The position numbers and the translations under genes were made by a program. A stretch of DNA of 64,000 nucleotides from Tethya wilhelma (taxonomy: Eukaryota > Porifera > Demospongiae > Tethyida > Tethyidae): positions 5,889,786 through 5,953,785 of the forward strand of contig CAXIPT010000004.1 in the NCBI GenBank assembly GCA_964030475.1. The letters run 5' to 3'. Of this stretch, positions 1-10,054 are shown piece after piece. The notes beneath the pieces are model-generated. The model saw nothing but the letters and a program-made list of their open reading frames with translations. It did no database searches and had not been told where the DNA came from. Numbering within the stretch: the stretch's first letter is position 1; the number at the start of each line of letters is the position of its first letter.

Positions 1-240
1 AGAAGAAGAATAAGAAGAAGATGGAGAAAATTGGAGGTTTGGCATGTTTGTGTTTGTTACTTTAGTGATGGTTTTAGGCCATGTTTTTGGGCTCATTAGA
101 AAGAGAAAGAGCTAAATAGTAGCTTAAGAAGCCTTTTAGTGCTAAGCGCTTAGTTTTTGCAGTTATTCACGTGAATATTTGTATGGGCCATCCGTGCCAT
201 TCCTGTTACCCTGTACTACTACCCTACTAACAAAGTATTC
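1..240. repeat. Dispersed repeat, copy 1
   Basis: This block starts with an AAG-rich stretch and contains GGAGAAAATTGGAGGTTTGG, then CATTAGAAAGAGAAAGAGCT and GAAGCCTTTTAGTGCTAAGC. The same ordered landmarks recur at 578-775 and, starting mid-element, at 29297-29430. That makes it an interspersed repeat with at least three copies in the window. No coding potential is seen, and the class is unknown. Confidence 0.75.
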
Positions 241-577
241 ACCTCGTAAATATTGAAGACTGAAATGTTACAGAGAGTGGAGCACAACTAGAAATCTTCA
301 GGTAAAGCAGGAGGCAGCAACTACTCAAATTCCAAATAACGCACACTTGTCTATAGGGAAAAGGGTCGTCATTTTGAATTTTCCAGTAGCTTATGACTTA
401 TACATGAGTGTAGAAATTAATGGCTGCCATGCTATATTCGCCTTCTATCTAGCGACACAATTAGAGACATGAAAAAACAATGCCAAAAGGACCTGAAGAC
501 AAAGAAACCACGTCTATTCGTTCAAGAATCAGCTTCTGAAAGTGAGTGCTTTTTGAGAAAAGTTGTATCAAGATAGA

Positions 578-775
578 AGAAGAAGAAGATGGAGAAAATT
601 GGAGGTTTGGCATATTTTAGTTTGGTACTTTAGCGATTGTTTTAGGCCATGTTTTAGAAAGAGAATGAGCTAAGAAGTAGCTTTAGAAGCCTTTTAGTGT
701 CAAGCGCTCATTTTTTGCAGAGTTATTAGCGTGAATACTTGTATTGTGCTAATGGGCCATCAGCACCGTCGAACC
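578..775. repeat. Dispersed repeat, copy 2
   Basis: Diverged second copy of the element at 1-240, in the same orientation. It has the same GAGAAAATTGGAGGTTTGGC opening and the same 'GAAGCCTTTTAGTG' and 'AATGGGCCATC' landmarks. It has lost the GGGCTCATT section present in copy 1. Confidence 0.75.
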
Positions 776-1170
776 ATTGACCTCTAACATCTAAATCTAG
801 TGCTTGTAGATCATGACATATCTGCTTTCCTATAGCTTCACCTGTAACTCTAACAAGTGTAGAAAACTGTATGAATTCCTCTCTTATCACTGTTAATGAA
901 CCGGATATAAAGTGGCATTACTTCAGTATTTTGGGATGTCACTTCATTTACTGACATGCAAAATTTTTTTTTCACCAAAATGTACTTTAAGTGGTGTAAG
1001 TTAGAGGAAAAATAGTCAAAAAAATCCAAAAAAATTCTAAAGCTGTATAAACTTGCATGATTTGAGGTGAGCTGAATCCACCTGGAAAGGCAAATTTCTG
1101 TATTTCCTGTTTGGGTGGAGCTACTACGTGACGTCACGGGGGGAACATTTCTACGCGTTTAGTAGCTAAC

Positions 1171-1640
1171 TAATGGCTGAACACAGCTCTTCCTCGAGCC
1201 TTAGCTGTGCTATTGACAACAACGATGATTTAGTGCAAGCAGTAATGTTTTGAGCCTTGGTTATTCATCATCTCCCTTTGAAAGCCAAGTCAGTGCTTCA
1301 GATAGTGATGGAAGCTCACACAGAATTGAGCCATACTCAAAGTGGGAGAAGCTGTGGAGACTCTGGAGATTCATCTGACGAAGATGCAAGACAGGATAGG
1401 CTAGGAAGCACTGATTGGTGAGTGTATCAGCTATAATTTTCATACCTTTTGTTTATAAGTATTAATTTTATGTTGACAATTGTAGCTCAGGTGGCAGCAT
1501 GGTCCGGGCACTGTGTACAATGTCAACTGTCTGTGCTGCAAAAAATAATCTCTGTCACAAGATGGAAGCTGAATCAGATACAGCCAATTGTATAATCGAA
1601 CATGAGGTGTTTGGTGCTCAGGCAATACACGCTATATAGT
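1171..1640 (+). pseudogene. Decayed cysteine-rich (P2X7-C-terminal-like) protein remnant
   Basis: An ATG at 1171 opens MAEHSSSSSLSCAIDNNDD and soon meets a stop. In shifting frames the following sequence keeps the pattern of a family common in sponges and cnidarians, related to the intracellular C-terminal region of P2X7: an acidic serine stretch, 'RLGSTDW' near 1405, then after a possible short intron 'LCTMSTVCAAKNNLCHKMEA' and 'TANCIIEHEVFGA' (near 1500-1620). Several conserved Cys positions are replaced and the frame is broken more than once, so this is a relic. Family assignment rests on remembered motif order only. Confidence 0.35.
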
Positions 1641-4200
1641 GAATGTGCTGTCTCAAAAATATCTAGCTACTGATGGGCTTTATATTGGATTCAAGTACCC
1701 AGCCACCACTTACATAACTGAACAGTGACACCATCCAAACATATCTCACAACTTGAACAATGGCCCACATTGTTCAAATGAGAATCTGATAATATTTAAT
1801 GTCATGACTTTTGATGGCAGTAGGCTTATCAACCTGAGGTCCCTCCTACTGGCTATACTGAGAGGAGCTGGGGTCAACTGAGTGGTTTATTCCCTCTGTA
1901 CATTGTCTAATGGTTGCTTTCATATAGGTACATCAACAACGTATTCTGCAACAGAACGCACATCTGGCTTAATTTTTACCTACAGACCTATATTAAAGTA
2001 ATAAATAGTATGTCCGTTAGAGTGGAGCACTGANTGACGATGGGGTTACGGTGAAATTTAGTCAGATCCTATTGTGCGGTCCATTGCCACTTTTCGATAC
2101 ATATAATAATACAGGATAAAGAGGGTTGAAAGTTGAACATAATTATGTACTGGTTTTGACGTTTGGTACAGCTCGATTGCTGTTGAAAACAAAAGCCAAC
2201 CTCCAGGCAAACTTATCACCCAGCTATTGAAGCACCTAGAAAACTCAACAAAGTGTAAAGTGAGTTTATAACCAGCTAGGCAATGATTTGTATGCCTATA
2301 AATAGCTAGAACCTAGCTGATCACTGTTGCATGCAGAATCAATGACCATTCACTTCAAGTACTTAAGTTTTCTTTGAAAGACCATCTACTTATCACCCAT
2401 CTTGGAAGTGTGGCATGAAGCTCAAACAAGACTACCACCAGATGTATTTTGTGAATTGATAGTGGAAATACTAAGCTATTTTTTGCCATACAAAAGTAAA
2501 TCACAGCTGCCCATTTCTCCCAGTGGTATACAACTCCTGTACATTTGCCATACGGAAGTGGTTTACTTGTACCTGCCCTATAGATGGATTTCACGGCGGG
2601 ATATAGTAATTAGTACAGCGAGTTTTAATGAGATGCATGATGAGTTATGACACTTTCGGCTGAGTTATGCTTGTTGAATATTCTTTTTTTTTTTCCATCT
2701 TCAGCCTACGCGAAACCATCTATAAGTCCCACCATATAATTATGCTGTACCTGTGTCTATGGGTTACGCCAGCTGCACAAAAAGTGTGCACTGAAGCAAA
2801 CCTAAGCTTAAGGACATGCTTGTATTTGCAATGTCGTACAATTTTACGATGCTGATAGCTTCCCTTCTCATGCATCGTACGATGCTTCTCTGTCCATGTT
2901 CTGGGGCTACATCCTTGCCAAATTTAGCTATAATAAATTATTATGTACCCTCATACTCACAGGCTCATATAAGTAGGCTTTGACTGGCATTGCTGGCAAT
3001 CAAGTTATTGTTTGTTAGCTTTTTGGGTGCCTGAATTCTAGCAACGGACATTGTCATAAAAAAATTTTGTTATTGTTTTTTGTCTGTTGCAATTGTCTAC
3101 AATTTATTTGTAGACCATTTCCTGTGTACACATGTACCCTTACACCATACAATGTCATTATAGGTAGCAGCAAACAGGCTAGATACATACAGAGCTTATA
3201 CTCCAAGACAGTGTATTATAATGGTGGTGGGTGTAGGTCTGCTACTAACAATGTCATTATGATACTTCCTGTTCGTGTCCTCCAAGACAAAGTGATTCTT
3301 ACTCCCTTGGTACAGAGTCAGTCACAAAGGTATCACAGTATATTCTGTGATACTATATAATGCACTGCCCTATAGTAGCTTCTGTCTGGATGTTTGTTGT
3401 AATAAGTGTGTAAGTTTTGTTGTTTTTACGATTACTTCCCTGTACTACTACTAATCAGGTAGCTATGGTGTTGATGCTAATAATAAACACTCCCACATTA
3501 GAGCAGCAAGCTCTGATGATATAGTCCATAACTGCAGCCAGTGTTCCCCCCAATGAGGGGTAGGGAATTAATTCCCCCCTCCTTTCAATTACCTCCCCCC
3601 TCCCCCCATTTAAAATAAATATAAAACTACTAATTTTCAGAGAATTTTGAGCAACTCTTCTCATTTCCCCCTCTTTACTTTTCTCCTGGGGAAGCTATGT
3701 ATATAGTAGTCTAACTACTTATTTGCTTCTAGCTCACACTTGAGATCTTATAATGAAGGACTTTGTACTTCTGTGTGTATACTTAAACAATAGATTGTGG
3801 TATTCACAATGTGTGAAGTTAATTCATGAGTTGCTTGTATACATTAATTATGACATTTAACAACAATAGTCACTGTTCACATTGCAGCTGCCTCTCATTC
3901 ATATTCATAGTGTTTACCACACCTCTATTAACAATTTTTAAATGTAACCTAATTTTTTGGGTTTGATCAAATGGTATGTGCCTCTAAGATATAAAATTGC
4001 TTCCTGACGTGAAAAAATGTTTTCCTTAAGTTTGTCGGTTATATTTCTGGGAATGAAGCTAAAGATTGTCTTGAGATTCTGTTTGTGTAATTTGAGAGCC
4101 TCTTGCACATTAAGAGCTTTTGAATACTGTTTTCTTCTTATCACTATGGCACGATATTTGATTGTGAAGGGAATAAAGTATTTCTATAAGTTGAGAACCT
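1641..4200. other. Non-coding stretch, no gene recognised
   Basis: About 2.5 kb of AT-rich sequence without a supported gene. The open frames here (for example 2402-2650 +, 3067-3360 +) lack recognisable domains and splice context. It includes an unresolved base at 2034 and a C-rich tract at 3546-3610. The 5-prime UTR exon of the MATH gene may lie here but cannot be placed. Confidence 0.6.
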
Positions 4201-4201
4201 T

Positions 4202-4202
<1 letters not shown>

Positions 4203-4239
<37 letters not shown>
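4203..4239. repeat. (CA)n microsatellite at a splice acceptor
   Basis: An uninterrupted CA run ends in CAG immediately before the leader of the MATH-domain gene. It can serve as the 3-prime splice site of a 5-prime UTR intron. Confidence 0.8.
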
Positions 4240-4241
<2 letters not shown>

Positions 4242-4259
4242 GAAATATCCCCCCTAAAC

Positions 4260-4859
4260 ATGGCTGAGCAACCCGTAACCCCTCCTTCTTCAAGAAGTGA
4301 CACGGACAAGCAACTTCAAGACCTGAAAAAAGACGTCGCTGCTCTCATGCGCCACTTCAAAATCCTCGGACGAGACAAACAAGCAGAAGTTTCTGTCATC
4401 ATGACCAACTTTCTTCTCAAAGCACCCTACATCCAATACAGCGACCCTTTCTACTCCCACCCATGTGGATACAAGCTCTGCCTCTTAGCACAAGTGGCGC
4501 CAGCCATGAGAAGAATGTCCGCTTCTTCTAGTCCCACCAAGAGCACTTCAACCAGCCCGGAAAAAGATGGAAAACATTTCTTTAAAGTTTGTGTATGTCT
4601 CATGCAAGGTGAATTTGATAGCGAACTTGAGCTACCGCTCAAGGGACGAGTATCCATACAGCTGACCAATCAGAATGGCGATAGCAATCATGTGACGCGG
4701 TCGAAGCACGTCCAATGGCAGCACTGGCCCCACAGAGATCCCTCGGCCATTCCCGTCATCACTGATCTACCTGTGGAGGCTCTCTATTCGACCTCTGACC
4801 CCAAGTACATCGTGGATGGATGTCTCAGGTTCAGCGTGAAGATGACCTTCCTAGATTGA
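4260..4859 (+). CDS. TRAF-type MATH-domain protein
   Basis: A 199-residue, single-coding-exon protein. Residues about 1-55 are polar and probably helical (QLQDLKKDVAALMRHFKIL). From residue about 57 onward it resembles the MATH (TRAF-C) beta-sandwich: 'YSHPCGYKLCL' matches the family's GYK-C-L strand, followed by 'FFKVCVCLMQGEFDSELELP', a 'VSIQLTNQNG' strand and a C-terminal 'GCLRFSVKMTFLD' strand. A Ser/Thr/Pro insert (residues about 84-102) sits where the loop after the first strands is expected. There is no RING or zinc finger upstream, so it is a stand-alone adaptor-like module, not a full TRAF. In TRAFs this fold binds receptor tails. I chose the ATG at 4260 because the upstream in-frame extension is mostly a CA repeat ending in a good splice acceptor. 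An AATAAA-like signal lies near 4998. Confidence 0.75.
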   Translation: MAEQPVTPPSSRSDTDKQLQDLKKDVAALMRHFKILGRDKQAEVSVIMTNFLLKAPYIQYSDPFYSHPCGYKLCLLAQVAPAMRRMSASSSPTKSTSTSPEKDGKHFFKVCVCLMQGEFDSELELPLKGRVSIQLTNQNGDSNHVTRSKHVQWQHWPHRDPSAIPVITDLPVEALYSTSDPKYIVDGCLRFSVKMTFLD

Positions 4860-5244
4860 CGAGTGCTACTTTTAGTAGAGTTTTATTCCCCTTTTTTGTT
4901 TGTTTGTTTGAAAGCCATTTACATTTTTTTTGTCCTACCACCACCAGCTAGTATGATTTTTATGTATAGTGAATGAGAGAACGTTGACTTTCCACCCAAA
5001 TAAAAAATTATGTGCATAATAATTATATGACTCTATTGTGTAATCCATGACATAATACATTGTGCAGCTAGGGATACATACCATATGCATGAACCTTTTT
5101 CCTATAGCAACCGAATTATTTTTAGTTCTGATTCCTGGACAATATTGTAAGATTTCCAATTTTTATTAACTTTTTTCAATGGATTTTCGATTTTCATAAT
5201 GCATACTTGCACAGCAGATATCGATAATAAATTATATTACAGCA

Positions 5245-5376
5245 TCATGATGGCGGTGTTCTGATGCTTTGTTCCTGGCTGTATTCAATTTCTGGTTCAT
5301 CTGTGTCTTGAATGGCTTCATCTCCTCCGAGGGTTCTTTCGGGAGACCTTTCATCGTCATCATCTGATTGGACGTC

Positions 5377-5436
<60 letters not shown>

Positions 5437-5599
5437 ACACAATGTCATATTCTTCTCGCACACACACACACACAGGGTTCAACACAAATGTCTCTAGTCT
5501 CTGATCCTCTGGAAGAAGATTGTTGAGTCTTTGGACAAGAGGCACACAATGAGAGAGAGTAGAATGGAAGTTGTCAAGGATGGTGGACACTTCATTCAC

Positions 5600-5680
<81 letters not shown>

Positions 5681-7433
5681 TCGTACCAAGGCTCTCCCCT
5701 TTGACCTTTTCACTCACAGAACGGAACGACCTTACCGTTAGTGTAAGGTCAAAGGAGACTATAGCCCATTATGTGTAGCTGCCGTTATTAGTTAGTGATC
5801 ATAATATGTGCATATGCTAGCCTCTTACTCAGGCTCCTCTCAACCAAGACACAATTATTTTTCAATGTCCTGACTTGTGACAGGACCTTGACTGCAACTA
5901 GCTCATATAGACATATGCATCAGGGGTAGAAAAGGTGTCTAGCTCGATAGACTGTAGAGGATATATAGTGTCTATAAGCTAATTGCAATCAAGGCTCTAA
6001 GTGCTAGGAGTGGTGAGTTAATTGATTACATATCCTCTGGGAAACACTGTCCCTAAGTATACCTGCCTACCAACCAGTCATATTTGCAACACACAATGAG
6101 GTCATTGATGACCAGTATGGGGGTACAGTGGAGACTTCAGTGGCAGAGATATAATTATCAGGGTTCTCCTCACATCTTGTCAGAGAGGTGCTACCCTACT
6201 CTGGTCGTGCCAAATTTTTTTAAAATGTGGTTACTTTGATTAAAACTATGCATTAATAATTTTAGGGGTGTATGAGGCTCAGTGGAGACTTCAGAGGAAG
6301 AGATATAATAAATCAAATTCTCAGGATTCTCCTCAAAGTTTTTCATAGCGGTGACACCCCACCATGGTCGCGCTTAAATTACTTTGATGTGATTAATTGA
6401 AATGATGAATTAAACCAGCTATTAAACCACAAGAATGTTTTGATGTTTTCTCTGGCACCTCTCTGATCAAGCCATCCTGGAGACAACCCAGATTATACTA
6501 TAAGAGAGGAGTTTGAACTAAGCTAGAAGTCTAGGTACAGTGTATATACCACCAGTTTTGTTTGAACCAGGCTGGTGGCGATCGATACCCACTAAGTTTT
6601 ACTTATAGTCCACACTGTTTCAGAACATACCTTTCTCTAGTTGTACAACAGCTCTGTGCATTCTTTCTTGTCTCCTTAACATCTGTTGGGCAACACCAGC
6701 TGAAAACATCTCAAGGTCTTTCAGTCGGGTGGCAAGAGCTTTCTACATGGCGGTGAGGATCAGGGAGTATAAGCAGTATTAAGACACACACACAAACATA
6801 CACACTTGTAAACAAACTCATAAACAACAAACAACAAACAAATATACAAACATACAAACAAACAATGTATTAGGTTAGTATGATGTGTATTCTAGCCTCA
6901 TTTTGTAACCATATCTACATTTTGCTCATGTTTTTGCTGATGAAAAATATTTATCATGTTGATGGTCTCTACCAACATTGTTAGGATGTATATGCACACA
7001 CAAAAGGCTTAGCAATCTAGTGCATACATGTAGCCTCATACCCAGGCTCTCTCTTTTGACCTTGCACTAACAACAAGAGAGAGCCTGGGTACAAGGCTAT
7101 CATAAAGTGTGCTTTCCCTAAAATCAATATTACCATTACTCACCTGTTCCATGCCCACAATGTTGGCTGCCTCTGACAAGTGGACTTGATAACGCATACA
7201 CATCTTACTTAACTCTTTGTAGTCCAACCCATCTGTACAAAGAAGATTATAAAGGGTTAATACAGAAAGAAATCGGGAGGATACAATGGGTTAACATAAA
7301 CAGAGGGCAATAGGGAAGGTTTATAAACACAAACTGAAGAAGGTGGAAAGGGTTAAACGCAAATACACAAATACTTACTCTCTATACGTTCTTGAGGTGG
7401 AATCATGTCTATTGAAGAGCGAAGAATGGGCCA

Positions 7434-7474
<41 letters not shown>

Positions 7475-7475
7475 N

Positions 7476-7522
<47 letters not shown>

Positions 7523-8552
7523 CAAAATTTTCTCTTAACTATGTACACTTATTGTAAGCTTCAAACAACATACTCTGTGAATCTTCTCCAGTTTGACCAT
7601 CTCCACCTGCTTTTTGGGTCCCACATTGGCACGGTTTACCACATGGATTCCCCTCTGTGTGTGTGTGTGTGTGTGTGTGTGAACATGTACGCGAATATTT
7701 CCATTATGCCCACATAAACCTTTACCCTACTATTTATAACTTTGCATGCGTGACACATATGTGCAGCTACAAAATTTCATGGCAAATTATATGTTAATGA
7801 AAATCTTAAGCCTTGGTCAGGACTTATGTTATTGCTGAATCTTTAGAAATAAATGAAACAGACTGAGAAACGAAGTGAATGATAACTTTCAATATTCTAA
7901 ACTTCATACCTTGTTTCCTTTTGCATACAGCTAATAGTATACGATTGTTTGGCAGATACTTTGCATACATTCATACACATATAGATCCATGTACAATGCA
8001 CATACATACATACATACATACATACATACATACACATAGATAGCGTGTACCTTTGGTGATGGAAATGAGGTGAGTGTTGAATCAGAGTCACTTGATCTAA
8101 AAAATAAAAAATAAAAAATACGAGTGAACAAGCGTACATACAATTTAATTTGTTCGCAATGCTTAGCAACCAAAGTTTTTTAATAGGCTAATTGCCGGTT
8201 ACTGGATAAGTGGAGGTGACAATAAAGCAGCTAGGGGTCACAGGGGGTCAATGACAAACAAACTAGTAGCATACCCTTAAGTGTGTGGCACTCAACTATG
8301 TATCAAATGCCCCCCCACCCCCCCACCCCCCCTCCCCCCTCTTAAGGGTCATGCAACTTTTATCAGAGTAAAAAATAGTAACTGATAAGTTACACATCAC
8401 TCACCCAATACTTGTTGGTTGGGAGTACTTGGTATAAGGTACATTGTCATCATCACTCAACTGAAGTGGGGGAAATTCACAAATTGAATTCGATAGTAAA
8501 TCTAGCAATTAAGACATTCATATGCACACAACTATACGCAGTGAACACGATT

Positions 8553-8590
<38 letters not shown>

Positions 8591-8609
8591 CTTGCTTTTT
8601 TGCTCCCAT
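5245..8609 (-). CDS. BORCS5: BORC complex subunit 5 (lysosome positioning)
   Basis: Exons in transcription order: 8587-8609 (tentative first exon, MGAKKQV), 8051-8096, 7574-7654, 7379-7436, 7144-7232, 6631-6742, 5470-5598, 5245-5375. The phases close to 669 nt, 222 residues, against about 196 in human. The hallmark region is clear: 'FWPILRSSIDMIPP', 'LSKMCMRYQVHLSEAANIVG', 'ALATRLKDLEMFSAGVAQQ', 'VNEVSTILDNFHSTLSHCVP' and 'LVQRLNNLLPEDQRLETF', in the same order as vertebrate BORCS5. Known role: BORC recruits Arl8 to lysosomes for kinesin-driven transport. BORCS5 is N-myristoylated, and the tentative start begins Met-Gly. The sponge protein has an extra acidic tail of about 43 residues. Acceptors of four exons abut CT or CA microsatellites. 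A possible further 5-prime exon lies at about 8894-8946. Confidence 0.82.
5376..5434. repeat. (GA)n microsatellite in BORCS5 intron 7
   Basis: A GA run, which reads CT on the coding (minus) strand, ends in CTAG directly before the last BORCS5 exon. It is therefore the polypyrimidine tract of that acceptor. Confidence 0.9.
5599..5679. repeat. (GA)n microsatellite in BORCS5 intron 6
   Basis: A GA run of about 75 bp. On the minus strand it is a (CT)n tract ending in TAG at the acceptor of the exon beginning VNEVST. Confidence 0.9.
7031..7102. mobile_element. Small foldback element (TAGCCT..CCCAGGCTCTC)
   Basis: The arms TAGCCTCATACCCAGGCTCT and AGAGCCTGGGTACAAGGCTA flank a short spacer containing TTTGACCTT. 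It lies in a BORCS5 intron. Related end motifs occur at 5820, 16340, 39776 and 53560, suggesting a dispersed foldback family. Confidence 0.65.
7439..7519. repeat. (GA)n microsatellite in BORCS5 intron 3
   Basis: An interrupted GA run with one unresolved base (N at 7475). On the coding strand it is the CT tract of the acceptor before exon 7379-7436. Confidence 0.9.
8001..8034. repeat. (CATA)n tetranucleotide microsatellite
   Basis: Eight or so CATA units, in the BORCS5 intron next to the exon at 8051-8096. Confidence 0.85.
8155..8360. repeat. Interspersed repeat shared with 55143-55315
   Basis: Landmarks GCTTAGCAACCAA, TAGGCTAATTGCCGGTTACT, GGAGGTGACA, GGGGTCACAGGGGGTCAATG and AAGGGTCATGCAACT recur in order, diverged, at 55143-55315 inside the last intron of the ABC transporter gene. 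Confidence 0.75.
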
Positions 8610-8729
8610 CTGAGCTGGGTTGTTGCCCCTGGAGAAAACAACAACATCACAAGCTAACAGTGACCACAAGACATATAATATCTTGCAAAAAAACACTCAC
8701 CATCACAGCCCAACTCCAATGCTTCTAGG

Positions 8730-10054
8730 TATTCCAACTTTTAACCCTTTTTACGTAATATTATTCGGTTGCAAAAGAGTTAATAAAATATTTATTTAAA
8801 GGTGGGCGGAACCCATTTAGAGGCATAGGAAGGGTGTGGCATAATTTGCTATTGTTCACTGTAGAGTACACATGTCTAAATTGTTTTAGCAATCGGCCAT
8901 CCTTACATCAGGAGCGGGAGATTCTTCAAGCAACAAGACCATCTGTTGAGAACAAATCAGTAGTAAGTGATTTATACAATGCATAGGCTAACCTACTCAT
9001 AACTTTTCACTTTGAAATCTCATATCAGTAAAGTTACTACTCAGGCTGGTTGTTCAAACACTGGTATTTTATACTAAACACAAAATGTACAATTTAAGTT
9101 AGCATGAAGCCTATCAGTTGACCATATTGACCATTCACCTGTAATATGACTATAGCCAGAGTAGCCGCCTCATGCATGTTTATGATAGCTGAGATTCGAT
9201 TCATGGACCCGTTATGATGGCAACATCAGACGCATTTTGGAGAGCTTTGCAGCAAAATGATAATGCTTTTGTTCACAGAATTTGAGTGACGATCACATGA
9301 AGCATGCTTGCATGACTTTTGGCTTCTATGAACACGATAGTTATGCATGGTTTATTGGTTTCTTGTTTTCTAGCAAGAATAGGCAGTCATGCAATGTTTA
9401 TCAAGGAAATTCCTTTAGTGACCTTGTGTATCAATGTTATAGCATATGATAAAGAATGAATAAACAATGAAGGCCTGCCTAAGAGGAAATTGTTCATTTA
9501 TCGATGCATGTTTTGCGTTATTATTTGATTAGGCCAGTCACTATATTGGTGCATGTACTCAGTGTGTTGGCTTTCCCAAAATACAAATTTTTTGTGTAAG
9601 CAAAACAAACGTGATTAAAGCAGTCATATCAATCTTAATCATGTTTGCACCGCTACGCATACTTGATGTGTCAATAATGATAATATTCATGGGAAAATAA
9701 GCATCTTACGATATTTATCTTCACAAGTTAACGTTTTCATAGCTACATGTGCATGAAATAATCCAAAACCTTAAAAGAACCATCCCAATACCTGCTCAGG
9801 CAAGTGTCTATAGTAAAATAAACTGGCAAATTAATGGTCGTATAATATTATAGCTTGAGAACTAGGACTGGTAGGCTAAAAAGCTCTTTTATGATCCCAT
9901 GGGAGCTCCTAGCCATCTGAAATAATATGTGCAAATGCAATAGTTATAGTACTTACTAGTGCATGTAATTGTTTATTGCCATGAGAATTAATTTACTATG
10001 CATTCCTCACACATAATTTACAGGCAACTGAGATATTGAGACACAAGATTCAAA
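8730..10054. other. Intergenic region between BORCS5 and the myosin gene
   Basis: The two genes are divergently transcribed from this stretch of about 1.3 kb, so promoters for both probably lie here. Apart from a possible minus-strand BORCS5 5-prime exon at 8894-8946 (acceptor TTCTCAACAG, donor GTAAGG), I recognise nothing. Confidence 0.5.

Noticed and set aside
4017..4259. N-terminal extension of the MATH protein
   Set aside because: Consists largely of a CA repeat translated as His-Thr and ends at a splice acceptor; the conserved part starts at 4260.
5312..5713. Ser-Leu or Arg-Glu repeat proteins on either strand
   Set aside because: Translations of (GA)n microsatellites that flank BORCS5 exons.
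8557..8589. CRISPR-like or regulatory array from CA repeats
   Set aside because: Simple dinucleotide microsatellite with no spacers, in an animal genome.
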